Shown: positions 24,108-33,077, counted from the first letter of the stretch. The stretch: 64,000 nucleotides of DNA from Pseudomonadota bacterium (GCA_023433705.1 JAEYUC010000046.1:25797-89796), one strand, 5' to 3'. The notes: a model not told the origin generated them from the letters alone. Program-made: numbers and translations.

Positions 24108-24523
24108 ATCGGGCGATGGGCAGTTTCGAAGTCAAGCTGCAGCCGCTGCCGAACGCGGAGGTTTCATCCGAAGCCGCGTTCGGCCGCATGCTGCTGCTCA
24201 AGAAATTCAGCGGCGATCTTTCGGCGTCCGCGCGTGGGCAGATGTTGTCCGCCGCCACGGGCACGAAGGGGTCGGCCGGTTACGTGGCCATCGACCACGT
24301 CACGGGCGTGCTGGCGGGACGCAGGGGCAGCTTCGTGTTGCAGCATTCCGGAAGCATGAATCGCGGCGTGCCGACGCTGTCGATCATGGTCGTGCCGGAT
24401 TCGGGTACGGACGAGCTCAGCGGTCTCACCGGCACGCTCAGCATCAACATCATCGACGGCAAACATTTCTACGACTTCATCTATTCACTTCCCGAGCCGG
24501 CGCGGCTCAAGGCAACTGGGTGA
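24104..24523 (+). CDS. DUF3224 family protein
   Basis: A 139-residue protein matching the DUF3224 beta-barrel pattern: GSFEVKLQPL near residue 6, FSGDLSASARGQML, GYVAIDHVTGVLAGRRGSFVLQHSGSM, and VPDSGTDELSGLTGTLSINIIDGKHFYDFIYSLP. No catalytic function is established for the family. The ATG at 24104 overlaps the glyoxalase stop by 4 nt, and imuA starts 16 nt downstream. It is therefore part of the same transcription unit as the mutasome genes. Confidence 0.85.
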   Translation: MNRAMGSFEVKLQPLPNAEVSSEAAFGRMLLLKKFSGDLSASARGQMLSAATGTKGSAGYVAIDHVTGVLAGRRGSFVLQHSGSMNRGVPTLSIMVVPDSGTDELSGLTGTLSINIIDGKHFYDFIYSLPEPARLKATG

Positions 24524-24539
24524 GCACCCCGCGGATTCC

Positions 24540-25178
24540 ATGTCAGCAGCCAACGACAAGCAACTGCAGGAGTTGCTCGCACACCCATCGGTGTGGCGTG
24601 GGCGCAGTCGCGCCGCGCTCGAAACGCTGCCCACCGGCTTCCCCGCGCTCGATGCGGGTCTTCCGGGCGGAGGTTGGCCACGTCATGGCCTCGTAGAGAT
24701 CCTCACGCCCGACGTCGGCGTCGGCGAGCTCTATCTACTGCTCCCGGTGCTGGCCGCGTTGTCGCGCACGACGCCCGCGCGCTGGTGCACCTGGGTGTCG
24801 CCGCCCCACGAGCCGTTCGCGCCCGCGCTGGTCGCGCATGGCATGGCGCTCGAGCGCATTCTCGTCGTGCGCACGCATCTGCCGCTGTGGGCGCATGAGC
24901 AGGCCTTGCGTTCGGGCGCCTGCGACGCGGCGCTGGCCTGGTTGCCGCGCGCTTCGCCACGCGCCATTCGCCGCCTGCAGCTCGCCGCGGAGCAGGGACG
25001 CGCGCTAGGCGTGCTGTATCGCAGCCAGCGATTCGCCGAGGAGGCATCTCCGGCGATGTTGCGCGTGATGCTCGAGCCGCTCGAACGCCCGGGCATGCGC
25101 GGCGCGCGTGTGAGCCTGCTCAAGAGCCGAGGCGGCAGTCGCGAGCCCATCGAGCTCACGTGGGCCGCGGCGGCCTGA
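24540..25178 (+). CDS. imuA: SOS mutagenesis factor ImuA
   Basis: ImuA is a RecA/SulA-like protein that works with ImuB and DnaE2 in SOS mutagenesis. The 212-residue protein shows the family start LPTGFPALDAGLPGGGWPRHGLVEIL and later VGELYLLLPVLAAL and ARVSLLKSRGG. It keeps a RecA-like core but the Walker-A-like loop is degenerate, as usual for the family. It is followed by imuB after 9 nt. Confidence 0.92.
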   Translation: MSAANDKQLQELLAHPSVWRGRSRAALETLPTGFPALDAGLPGGGWPRHGLVEILTPDVGVGELYLLLPVLAALSRTTPARWCTWVSPPHEPFAPALVAHGMALERILVVRTHLPLWAHEQALRSGACDAALAWLPRASPRAIRRLQLAAEQGRALGVLYRSQRFAEEASPAMLRVMLEPLERPGMRGARVSLLKSRGGSREPIELTWAAAA

Positions 25179-25187
25179 GGTGCGCAC

Positions 25188-26831
25188 ATGCATCCGCGCG
25201 CTTACAGGCTGGTTTTTCCCGATCCCGGGCCGAAGGAGACGCCGTCCGTTTTACGGGTGCGGCCGGCGTCGCCTCCCCGGGGGCCGGGCCCGGAAGGGCA
25301 GCAGGCCACCCTCGCGCTCGAGCCGCGCGAGCTGTGGATCGCCGCGCATGTGCCGCAGTTGTCGATCGCGGCATTACGTTCCTCGGCGCCCCACAAACTA
25401 CTGGTCGTCATCGATCCCGACGATCACAACCGGCGCATCGTCGATGCGGACGATGCCGCGCAGGCCGCGGGAGTACGGCCGGGTATGACGCTCGGCGCGG
25501 CGCTTGCCGCCGCGCCGCATATCGATGCGCGGCCGCGTGACGCGGTGCGGGAGCAGGAGCTGATGCAGCGGCTCGCCGGGGTCGCGGCGCAGTTCACGCC
25601 GCTCGTGTCGGTCGAGGCGCCCGACGGACTGCTGCTCGAAGTCAAACCCAGCATCCGGTTGTTCGGTGGATTGCGCGAGTTGTGCCGCCGGCTGCGCGAT
25701 GCCTGTCTCGCGCATCCCGCGCTCGCGCAGGCGCAGGTGCAACCTCGCTTCACGCTCGCGCCCACGGCGCTGGCAGCGCTCGCGGCGGCGCGCGCGGGCG
25801 CGCGTTGTTTCATCACCGATCCGCGCCAGTTGTCCGCGCGGCTGAAGCCGCTGCCGGTCCAGGTGCTGCGCTGGCCCGAAGAAGAAAACGCGCGGCTTGC
25901 GGCGATGGGCGTGCGTACGCTCGGCGAGCTCATGCGCCTGCCGCGCGCGGGTTTCGCGCGGCGTTTCGGCGCGATCGCGCTCGCCGACCTCGACCGGTTG
26001 CTTGGACGGCGCGCCGATCCGCGGCGCCGTATCGCGCGGCGCGAACGTTACCGCGGTGCGCTCGATCTCGATCATGAAATCGAGGATCACGAACGGATCC
26101 TGCAGGCGCTCGCGCCGTTGCTCGCCGAGCTCGAGGAATTCCTGCGCACGCGCCAGCGCGCCATCACCGCGCTGCAATGCCGTTTCCATCACTACCGCGC
26201 GGCGCCCACGGTGTGCACGCTGCGGCTCGCCGCGCCCGAGGCGAACGCCGAACGGCTCGCCGCGTTGCTGCGCGAACGCCTGGCTACCCTCGTGTTGCCC
26301 GAGCCGGTGCGCCGCTGCGAGTTGCGCAGCGGTCCGCTCACCGCGCGCGTCGATGCGAGCCGTCCGCTGTGGTCGCCGGGCGAACGCGGTCATGCGAGCG
26401 CCGGCGAGATGCCCGCGCTCGTGGAACACCTGCGTGCGCGGCTCGGCATGGACGCGGTATACGGCCTGCGTCACGTCCCCGAACACCGCCCCGAGAAAGC
26501 GTGGCAAAAAAAGGGGACAGATTTATTTATCGACGATAAACAGCAGCGCGCATCGTCAATAAATAAATCTGTCCCCTTCAGTCGACCGCTGTGGCTGCTG
26601 CAGGCGCCGCAGCCGCTCGACGCGCGCCGCGGCCGACCACTGCATCGCGGGATGCTCGAGCTCGAAGCCGGTCCCGAGCGCATCGAAAGCGGCTGGTGGG
26701 ACGGCGCCGACGCGCGGCGCGATTACTACGTGGCGCGCGACAAGCGCGGCGTGCGGCTGTGGGTTTATCGCGAAATTCATGGCGAATGCCGGAACGACGG
26801 CGCGTGGTTCCTGCACGGGATCTTCGGATGA
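25188..26831 (+). CDS. imuB: Y-family-like polymerase subunit ImuB, interrupted in frame by a REP-like repeat
   Basis: ImuB is a catalytically dead DinB homologue that links DnaE2 to the beta clamp and ImuA. The conserved fold begins at LWIAAHVPQLSIAAL (about residue 50) after an unusual Pro/Gly-rich N-terminal extension. The catalytic acidic residues of active Y-family polymerases are absent, as in known ImuB. It continues to RPLWLLQAPQPLDAR and the conserved end YYVARDKRGVRLWVYRE. At 547 residues it is longer than usual. Residues 442-464 or so are encoded by a REP-like palindrome (26511-26578) lying between EHRPEKAW and SRPLWLLQ, normally a variable linker. The frame is preserved, so the protein is probably functional. 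Confidence 0.92.
   Translation: MHPRAYRLVFPDPGPKETPSVLRVRPASPPRGPGPEGQQATLALEPRELWIAAHVPQLSIAALRSSAPHKLLVVIDPDDHNRRIVDADDAAQAAGVRPGMTLGAALAAAPHIDARPRDAVREQELMQRLAGVAAQFTPLVSVEAPDGLLLEVKPSIRLFGGLRELCRRLRDACLAHPALAQAQVQPRFTLAPTALAALAAARAGARCFITDPRQLSARLKPLPVQVLRWPEEENARLAAMGVRTLGELMRLPRAGFARRFGAIALADLDRLLGRRADPRRRIARRERYRGALDLDHEIEDHERILQALAPLLAELEEFLRTRQRAITALQCRFHHYRAAPTVCTLRLAAPEANAERLAALLRERLATLVLPEPVRRCELRSGPLTARVDASRPLWSPGERGHASAGEMPALVEHLRARLGMDAVYGLRHVPEHRPEKAWQKKGTDLFIDDKQQRASSINKSVPFSRPLWLLQAPQPLDARRGRPLHRGMLELEAGPERIESGWWDGADARRDYYVARDKRGVRLWVYREIHGECRNDGAWFLHGIFG
26511..26578. repeat. REP-like palindrome inserted in frame in imuB
   Basis: Arm 26511-26537 (AAGGGGACAGATTTATTTAT...) pairs with 26552-26578 over 27 positions with one G-T type mismatch, around a 14-nt loop. 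The same element occurs at 29965-30021. Its AT-rich core contrasts sharply with the flanking GC-rich coding sequence. Confidence 0.92.
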
Positions 26832-29800
26832 ACACGCCGGCCTATGCCGAGCTGCATTGCGTCAGCAACTTCTCGTTCCTGCGCGGTGCGTCGCACGCGG
26901 AGGAGCTGGTCGCGCGCGCGAAGGAACTCGGCTACGCCGCGCTCGCGATCACCGACGAGTGCTCGCTCGCGGGCGTGGTGCGCGCGCATTCGGCCGCCAA
27001 GAAGATAGGCGGATTCAAACTGCTCATCGGCGCGGAGTTCACGCTCGAGTGCGGATTGCGCCTGGTGCTGATCGCGCGCAACCGCGCGGGGTATGGACGT
27101 CTGTCGCGGCTCATCACGCGCGGGCGACGCAAGGCGCCGAAGGGCAGTTATTCGCTCTCGCGGACAGACGTCGAGGAATTCGTCGCGGACGGCGCGAGCC
27201 CCAAATCGGGTGAAATCGTTGCCGACGGAACGCTCGTGCTGTGGTTGCCTTCGATGTCCCACGAGCGCACGCCCGAGGACACAGCGACGCAGCACGCATG
27301 GCTGCGCGCGCATTTCGCCGATCGCGCCTGGATCGCGGTCGAACTCACGCGTGACGGCATCGACCGCGAGCGGCTCGCGTTCTGCCGCGAGCTCGGCGCC
27401 GCATCGGGCCTGCCGCTGGTCGCGGCCGGCGACGTGCACATGCACGCGCGCGAGCGGCGTCGCCTGCAGGATGCGCTGACCGCGGTCCGCCACGGCGTCA
27501 CGCTCGCGGAGGCGGGCACGCGGCTACACCCGAACGGCGAGCGCCACCTGCGCGAGCGCGCGCGGCTCGCGAAGCTCTATCCACCCGAGCTGCTCGCCGA
27601 AACGGTACGGATCGCCGGATTCGCGGACTTCTCTCTCGACGAGTTGCGCTACGAATATCCACGCGAGCTCGTGCCTGCGGGCGAGACGCCCGCCTCGCAC
27701 CTGCGCAAGCTGACCGAAGCCGGCGCCCGCAAGCGCTGGCCGGACGGTATCCCCGACAGCATGCAGGCTAAGATCGACTACGAGCTCGCGCTCATCGGCG
27801 ACCTGAAGTACGAGTCCTATTTCCTCACGGTGCACGACATCGTGAACGAAGCGCGGCGGCTCAACATCCTGTGCCAGGGGCGCGGCTCGGCGGCCAACTC
27901 CGTGGTGTGTTACTCGCTCGGCGTCACGGAGGTCGATCCTTCGCGCGGCGAGCTGCTCATGGAGCGTTTCATTTCGCGCGAGCGCAACGAGCCACCCGAC
28001 ATCGACATCGATTTCGAGCACGAGCGGCGCGAGGAGGTCATTCAATACGTCTACCGGAAATACGGCCGCGACCGCACCGCGCTGACCGCCACCGTGATCT
28101 GCTATCGCCCGCGCAGCGCGCTGCGCGACATGGCCAAGGCGATCGGGCTCGACGTCGTGCAGGCCGAGCGTCTCGCGGGCGCGATGCAATGGTGGGACAA
28201 CTCGGTCGACGCCGACCGCGTGCGCGAGGCGGGCTTCGAGCCCGACAACCCGCAGCTCAAACTACTGCTCGACCTGGCCGGCCAGCTGCTCGGGTTCCCG
28301 CGGCATCTCTCCCAGCACGTGGGCGGTTTCGTGATCTCGCAGGGACTGCTGGAGGAACTCGTCCCGATCGAAAACGCCGCCATGGAGGACCGCACGGTCA
28401 TCGAATGGGACAAGGACGACCTCGACGACCTGGGGCTGCTCAAGGTGGACGTGCTCGGTCTCGGCATGCTCTCGGCGCTGCGCCGCGCGTTCGCGCTGGT
28501 GAGCGATTTCCGCCGCAAGCCCTTCGGGCTCGCCGACGTGCCGAAGGAGGACCCACGCGTCTACGAGATGATCTCGCGCGCCGACACCATCGGCGTGTTC
28601 CAGGTCGAATCGCGCGCGCAGATGTCGATGCTGCCGCGCCTGCGCCCGCGCGAGTTCTACGATCTCGTCATCGAGGTGGCGATCGTGCGGCCGGGTCCGA
28701 TCCAGGGCGGCATGGTGCATCCCTATCTACGCCGGCGGCAGGGCCTCGATCCGGTCACCTATCCGAGCGACGCGGTGAAGGGCGTGTTGTCGCGCACGCT
28801 CGGCGTGCCGATTTTCCAGGAGCAGGTGATGCAGCTCGCGATCGTCGCGGCGGGGTTCACGCCCGGCGAGGCCGACCAGCTTCGCCGCAGCATGGCGGCC
28901 TGGAAGCGGCGCGGCGGCCTCGGCCACTTCGAACGGCGGCTCATCGAAGGCATGCGCGAACGTGGTTACGGCGAGGAATTCGCGCGTTCGATCTTCAGCC
29001 AGATCCAGGGCTTCGGCGAATACGGTTTCCCGGAATCGCACGCGGCGAGTTTCGCGCTGCTCGTGTACAGCTCCGCGTGGCTGAAGCGTCACGAACCCGC
29101 GGCGTTCACCTGCGCGCTCATCAACAGCCAGCCCATGGGTTTCTACGCGCCGTCGCAGCTCGTGCGGGATGCGCGCGTGCATGGTGTTGAAGTCAGACCC
29201 ATCTGCGTCTGCGCCAGTGATTGGGATTGCACGCTCGAAAGACGCGCGGACGACGAGCCGGCACTGCGCCTCGGCCTGCGCATGGTGAAGGGCCTGGGCG
29301 AGGAGGCGGCGCAACGCATCATGGCGACGCGCGCGCAGGCGCCGTTCGCGAGCGTGCAGGATCTCACGCTGCGAGCCGGGCTCGGGCGTCGCGAACTCGA
29401 AGCGCTCGCCGACGCGGGCGCGTTGCGTGCGCTGTCCGGCAACCGGCACCTCACGTTCTGGCAGGTGGCGGGCAGCGAACAGGAGTTGCCGCTTGCGCCG
29501 GTGCCGCGCGCGCCCGAGGCCACGCCGCTGCTCGCGCCGCCGACCGAAGGACAGAACATCGCGGCGGACTATCGCTCGCACGGACTCACGCTCGGCCGGC
29601 ATCCGCTCGCGCTGCTGCGCGAACAGCTCGATCAGTCGAGCATCGTCACGTCGCGGTCGCTCGAGGAGCTGCCGAACGGACGCACGGTGCGGGTCGCGGG
29701 CATCGTGACGGCGCGCCAGCGTCCGCAGAGCGCGGGCGGCGTCATGTTCATCACGCTCGAAGACGAGACCGGCTTCGTGAATCTGATCGTCTGGGAGCGG

Positions 29801-29962
29801 GTGTGGTCGAGCGCGCGGCGCACCGCGAACGGCTCACGGCTGCTCGAGGTGCAAGGAAAGCTGCAAAAGGAAGCCGGCATCACCCACGTCGTGGCGCGCA
29901 AGCTCGTGGACAGAACCCCCATGCTGGGTTCCCTGGTAACCCACTCGCGCGATTTCCGCTGA
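26828..29962 (+). CDS. dnaE2: Error-prone DNA polymerase DnaE2
   Basis: DnaE2 (ImuC) is the catalytic C-family polymerase of the SOS mutasome. It has 1044 residues: an N-terminal PHP domain (YAELHCVSNFSFLRGASHAEELV), then the polymerase core with the catalytic aspartates in PPDIDIDFEHERREEVIQYV near residue 392. GRGSAANSVVCYSLG lies just before that segment. Later come the helix-hairpin-helix region and an OB-fold near the C terminus (VRVAGIVTARQRPQSAGGVMFITLEDETGFVNLIVW). The ATG at 26828 overlaps the imuB stop by 4 nt; the longer in-frame extension antisense-overlaps imuB and was rejected. A palindromic repeat starts 3 nt after its stop. Confidence 0.97.
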   Translation: MNTPAYAELHCVSNFSFLRGASHAEELVARAKELGYAALAITDECSLAGVVRAHSAAKKIGGFKLLIGAEFTLECGLRLVLIARNRAGYGRLSRLITRGRRKAPKGSYSLSRTDVEEFVADGASPKSGEIVADGTLVLWLPSMSHERTPEDTATQHAWLRAHFADRAWIAVELTRDGIDRERLAFCRELGAASGLPLVAAGDVHMHARERRRLQDALTAVRHGVTLAEAGTRLHPNGERHLRERARLAKLYPPELLAETVRIAGFADFSLDELRYEYPRELVPAGETPASHLRKLTEAGARKRWPDGIPDSMQAKIDYELALIGDLKYESYFLTVHDIVNEARRLNILCQGRGSAANSVVCYSLGVTEVDPSRGELLMERFISRERNEPPDIDIDFEHERREEVIQYVYRKYGRDRTALTATVICYRPRSALRDMAKAIGLDVVQAERLAGAMQWWDNSVDADRVREAGFEPDNPQLKLLLDLAGQLLGFPRHLSQHVGGFVISQGLLEELVPIENAAMEDRTVIEWDKDDLDDLGLLKVDVLGLGMLSALRRAFALVSDFRRKPFGLADVPKEDPRVYEMISRADTIGVFQVESRAQMSMLPRLRPREFYDLVIEVAIVRPGPIQGGMVHPYLRRRQGLDPVTYPSDAVKGVLSRTLGVPIFQEQVMQLAIVAAGFTPGEADQLRRSMAAWKRRGGLGHFERRLIEGMRERGYGEEFARSIFSQIQGFGEYGFPESHAASFALLVYSSAWLKRHEPAAFTCALINSQPMGFYAPSQLVRDARVHGVEVRPICVCASDWDCTLERRADDEPALRLGLRMVKGLGEEAAQRIMATRAQAPFASVQDLTLRAGLGRRELEALADAGALRALSGNRHLTFWQVAGSEQELPLAPVPRAPEATPLLAPPTEGQNIAADYRSHGLTLGRHPLALLREQLDQSSIVTSRSLEELPNGRTVRVAGIVTARQRPQSAGGVMFITLEDETGFVNLIVWERVWSSARRTANGSRLLEVQGKLQKEAGITHVVARKLVDRTPMLGSLVTHSRDFR

Positions 29963-29964
29963 AC

Positions 29965-30021
29965 GGGGACAGATTTATTTATCGACGATAACTCTTATCG
30001 TCGATAAATAAATCTGTCCCC
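29965..30021. repeat. REP-like perfect 27-bp palindrome after dnaE2
   Basis: 29965-29991 is the exact reverse complement of 29995-30021 around a 3-nt loop. It is the same family as the element in imuB. It fills most of the gap between the convergent dnaE2 and small acidic protein genes and could terminate both. Confidence 0.93.
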
Positions 30022-30028
30022 TTTCCGA

Positions 30029-30286
30029 CTAAGTCCGCATCCTGCGGACCGCGGTGGAGTCGTCATCGATGTTGTAATCATCGAAGTCGCTCGTGAGCTC
30101 CGCGGTGTGCTTTTCCTCGATGCGCCGCTCGAGCCTTCGCCAGGCAGGATCACCCAGCTTCTGGCCACGCTTCTTCGCGGCGTCCAGGTCCTTTGCAAGG
30201 CGATCGAAATCGACCTCGCTCGTTGCCTCGAACGCAGTCTCTTCTTCGTCTTCGTCGAACTCTTCTGACTCGGGCTTCTCGTTCAT
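30029..30286 (-). CDS. Small acidic protein, unknown function (possibly PA3496-like)
   Basis: An 85-residue highly charged protein. The N terminus is a Glu/Asp run (SEEFDEDEEETAFE). It is followed by DFDRLAKDLDAAKKRGQKLGDPAWRRLERRIEEKH and an acidic end, DFDDYNIDDD. The pattern of a basic helix RRLERRIEEK followed by DDF/DDY faintly recalls the PA3496 family of small envelope-associated proteins, but I am not sure. It has no signal peptide or membrane segment. It lies 78 nt downstream of gspF on the same strand and may be a separate unit. Confidence 0.65.
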   Translation of the reverse strand: MNEKPESEEFDEDEEETAFEATSEVDFDRLAKDLDAAKKRGQKLGDPAWRRLERRIEEKHTAELTSDFDDYNIDDDSTAVRRMRT

Positions 30287-30364
30287 CGTCGTAAACGCAG
30301 GCCTAAGATTGGCGCGTTATAAATCGACGGCAATCGTCATGCAATGGGGCTAATCGACGAATTG

Positions 30365-31579
30365 TCAGCGGATCAGATTGTTCATCTCGAAGATCGGCAT
30401 GAGCATTGCAAAAACGATGCCCATGACGAAGAGGCCCATCACAACTATGAGAAGCGGCCCGAGCAATCCGACGAGCGCGCCCATCATGGAATCGAGTTCA
30501 CGTTCCTGGTTGGTCGCCGCGCGTTCGAGCATCGTGTCGAGTTCGCCGCTCGATTCGCCCGAGGAGATCAGGTGCACCGTCATGGGCGGGAACAATTTGC
30601 TCGAGGCGAGCGAGCGGCCGATCGGCGCGCCTTCGCGCACGCGGGCCGCGGCCGCGACCACCGCGTCGCGCATGGGTAGATTGGTCACGACCTCGCCGGC
30701 GATGCGCATGGCTTCGAGCACCGGCACGGCGCTCGCGGTCAGGATGCTGAAGGTGCGCGTGAACCGCGCGGTGTTGAACCCGCGCACGAGCCGCCCGACC
30801 AGCGGCAGCCTCAGCTGGAAGCGATGGAAGCGCCGGCGGTTGTCCGGATTCTTGAGCCAGTAGATCAATCCTACGATGGAGAGCACGATCGCGATGGCGA
30901 GATAAATCCCCCAAACGCGCAGGAAATCGCTGACGACGATCAGCACCTGGGTGGCGAACGGCAACTTGCCCTTGCTCGACTCGAACACCTCGATGACCTT
31001 CGGCACGACGTAGACCATCATGCCGATGACGATGCCGAGGCAGATGAACGACAACACGATCGGGTACAGCAACGCACCCAGGACTTTCTGGCGCGTGACC
31101 TCCCGGTTCTCGGTGTAGTCCGCGAGCCGCTCGAGCACGCCGTCCAGCCGGCCCGAGCTTTCGCCCGCGGACACGGTCGAGCGATAGATCTCCGGAAATA
31201 CCCTCGGGAATTCGCCGAGACCGTCGGCGAGCGTGTGGCCTTCCATCACTTTCGCACGCACGCCGAGCATGATGCTCTGCACGCGCGGCTTCTCCGACTG
31301 CTGCGACACCGCGAGCAGCGCTTCCTCGAGCGGCAGGCCGGCCTTCACGAGGGTCGCGAGCTGGCGGGTCAACAATGAAAGATCGGACGCGGAGACACCG
31401 CGGCGCAGCGAAAACGACCGCTGGCGTTTTGCCTCGCCGTGTTTGACCTCGGCGACCGTGACCGGCAGGAGCTGGCGTTCGCGCAGGATCTGCCGGACGT
31501 GCTTGATGGTGTCGCCTTCGACGACTCCGTTCTGTTCGCGGCCGGCGCTGTCGAGCGCGGTGTATTCGAAGGCACCCAT
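30365..31579 (-). CDS. gspF: Type II secretion inner-membrane platform protein GspF
   Basis: GspF is the polytopic inner-membrane platform protein of the type II secretion system. The 404 residues show the N-terminal GspF signature (GAFEYTALDSAGREQNGVVEG) and two homologous T2SSF cytoplasmic domains. Each has the LPLEEALLAVSQQS or AVPVLEAMRIAGEV type helix and the GESSGxLDxxLERxA motif (twice). The membrane segments are about 175-200, 225-245 and 375-395. It follows gspE by 13 nt in the gspC-D-E-F operon. Pseudopilin genes gspG-K are not adjacent. Confidence 0.95.
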   Translation of the reverse strand: MGAFEYTALDSAGREQNGVVEGDTIKHVRQILRERQLLPVTVAEVKHGEAKRQRSFSLRRGVSASDLSLLTRQLATLVKAGLPLEEALLAVSQQSEKPRVQSIMLGVRAKVMEGHTLADGLGEFPRVFPEIYRSTVSAGESSGRLDGVLERLADYTENREVTRQKVLGALLYPIVLSFICLGIVIGMMVYVVPKVIEVFESSKGKLPFATQVLIVVSDFLRVWGIYLAIAIVLSIVGLIYWLKNPDNRRRFHRFQLRLPLVGRLVRGFNTARFTRTFSILTASAVPVLEAMRIAGEVVTNLPMRDAVVAAAARVREGAPIGRSLASSKLFPPMTVHLISSGESSGELDTMLERAATNQERELDSMMGALVGLLGPLLIVVMGLFVMGIVFAMLMPIFEMNNLIR

Positions 31580-31592
31580 GGTGAAAGAGATG

Positions 31593-33077
31593 TCAGTCCT
31601 CGCGAGTGACGCGCAGGACTTCTTCGATGGTCGTTTCGCCCCTCAGGACCTTGTCGAGCCCGTCGTCACGGATCGACGGCGTAAGGGTACGGGCGTACCG
31701 CTCGAGCTCGTGCTCGGCCGAGCCGTCGTGGATCATCGTCCGCATCTGGTCGTCGACGATCACGAGTTCGTAAATGCCCGTACGCCCTCGGAATCCTCCG
31801 GGTCCGTCGCTCGGCCGGTATAGCGTCGGCGAGGGATCCTCGGGCTTGAGGCCCAGCAGCCGACGTTCGTATTCGCCCGCCTTGAAGGGCTGCTTGGTGT
31901 CGGGGTTGAGCGTGCGCACGAGACGCTGCGCGATCACGCCGATCAGCGACGAGGAGAGCAGGAACGGCTCGATGCCCATGTCGCGCAGGCGCGTGACGGC
32001 GCCCACCGCGGTGTTCGTGTGCAGGGTCGAGAGCACCAGGTGACCGGTGAGCGAGGCCTGCACCGCGATCTGCGCGGTTTCGAGGTCGCGGATTTCGCCG
32101 ACCATCACCACGTCCGGGTCCTGGCGCAGGATGGCGCGCAGGCCGCGCGCGAAGGTCATCTCGACCTTGGTGTTCACCTGGGTCTGGCCGATGCCGTCGA
32201 TGTAGTACTCGATCGGATCCTCGACCGTCATGATGTTCTGCGTGTTGTCGTTCAGGTGCTCGAGACCCGCGTACAACGTGGTCGTCTTGCCCGAGCCGGT
32301 GGGTCCGGTGACGAGGATGATGCCGTGCGGCTTGCGGAACAGGTCGCCGATGAGCTGCTCGGTCTGCGGATCCATGCCGAGCGCGGAGAGCTCGAGGCGT
32401 CCCGCCTGCTTGTCGAGGATACGAAGCACCACGCGCTCGCCGTGGCCCGACGGAATGGTCGAGACGCGCACGTCCACCGAACGTCCCGCGATCTTGAGGC
32501 TGATGCGGCCGTCCTGCGGCAGACGCTTCTCGGCGATGTCGAGCTTCGACATGACCTTGATGCGGGACACCACGAGCGGCGCCACCGCGCGTTTGCTCTG
32601 CAGAACTTCGCGCAGGACGCCGTCCACGCGGAAACGGATCACGAGCCGGTTCTCGAACGGCTCGATATGGATGTCCGAAGCGTTTTCCTTGACCGCCTGC
32701 GTGAGCACGGCGTTGATCAGACGGATGATCGGCGCGTCGTCCTCGCTCTCGAGCAGGTCGGCCTGCTCGGGCAGTTCCTGCGCCAGGTGCGCGAGATCGG
32801 TGGATTCCTCGACGCCGGAGGCGGCCTCCATCGCGTCGCTGCCAGCCTCGTAGGCACGCTGCAGCAACGAATCGAACTGTTCGACTTCGACCTTCTCGAG
32901 CCGGATCGGAATGCCCATGTAGCGGCGCACTTCCGCGATGGCGCGTGGCGGGGCGCCCGGCCGGAACACGCACTCGGCGATGCCGTCGTGCACTCGCTGC
33001 ACGAGCACCCCATTGCGCTTGGCGAACGCGAAGCCGACGCGCTGTGGGCGGGTGACTTCCGGCGCTGCCTCGGTCAT
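31593..33077 (-). CDS. gspE: Type II secretion ATPase GspE, lacking the tetracysteine zinc motif
   Basis: GspE powers pseudopilus assembly. The 494-residue protein has the N-terminal GspE/PilB domain, Walker A GPTGSGKT at 258-265, the Asp box EDPIEYYIDGIGQTQVN, and LRDMGIEPFLLSSSLIGVIAQRLVRTLNP. It ends with GRTGIYELVIVDD. The zinc-binding CxxC pairs usually flanking the segment before GRTGIxE are gone: LNPDTKQP replaces LCPxCxxP and PSDGPGGFRGRTG replaces xCxxCxxTGYxGRTG. The ATG at 33077 overlaps the gspD stop by 4 nt; longer open frame upstream runs inside gspD and was rejected. Confidence 0.95.
   Translation of the reverse strand: MTEAAPEVTRPQRVGFAFAKRNGVLVQRVHDGIAECVFRPGAPPRAIAEVRRYMGIPIRLEKVEVEQFDSLLQRAYEAGSDAMEAASGVEESTDLAHLAQELPEQADLLESEDDAPIIRLINAVLTQAVKENASDIHIEPFENRLVIRFRVDGVLREVLQSKRAVAPLVVSRIKVMSKLDIAEKRLPQDGRISLKIAGRSVDVRVSTIPSGHGERVVLRILDKQAGRLELSALGMDPQTEQLIGDLFRKPHGIILVTGPTGSGKTTTLYAGLEHLNDNTQNIMTVEDPIEYYIDGIGQTQVNTKVEMTFARGLRAILRQDPDVVMVGEIRDLETAQIAVQASLTGHLVLSTLHTNTAVGAVTRLRDMGIEPFLLSSSLIGVIAQRLVRTLNPDTKQPFKAGEYERRLLGLKPEDPSPTLYRPSDGPGGFRGRTGIYELVIVDDQMRTMIHDGSAEHELERYARTLTPSIRDDGLDKVLRGETTIEEVLRVTRED

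Noticed and set aside
23629..24540. Additional SOS boxes before the VOC gene or imuA
   Set aside because: No CTGT-N8-ACAG was found on reading these stretches.
26591..26827. N-terminal extension of DnaE2
   Set aside because: It lies wholly inside imuB in another frame and is Arg/Ala-rich; the family N terminus starts at the ATG at 26828.
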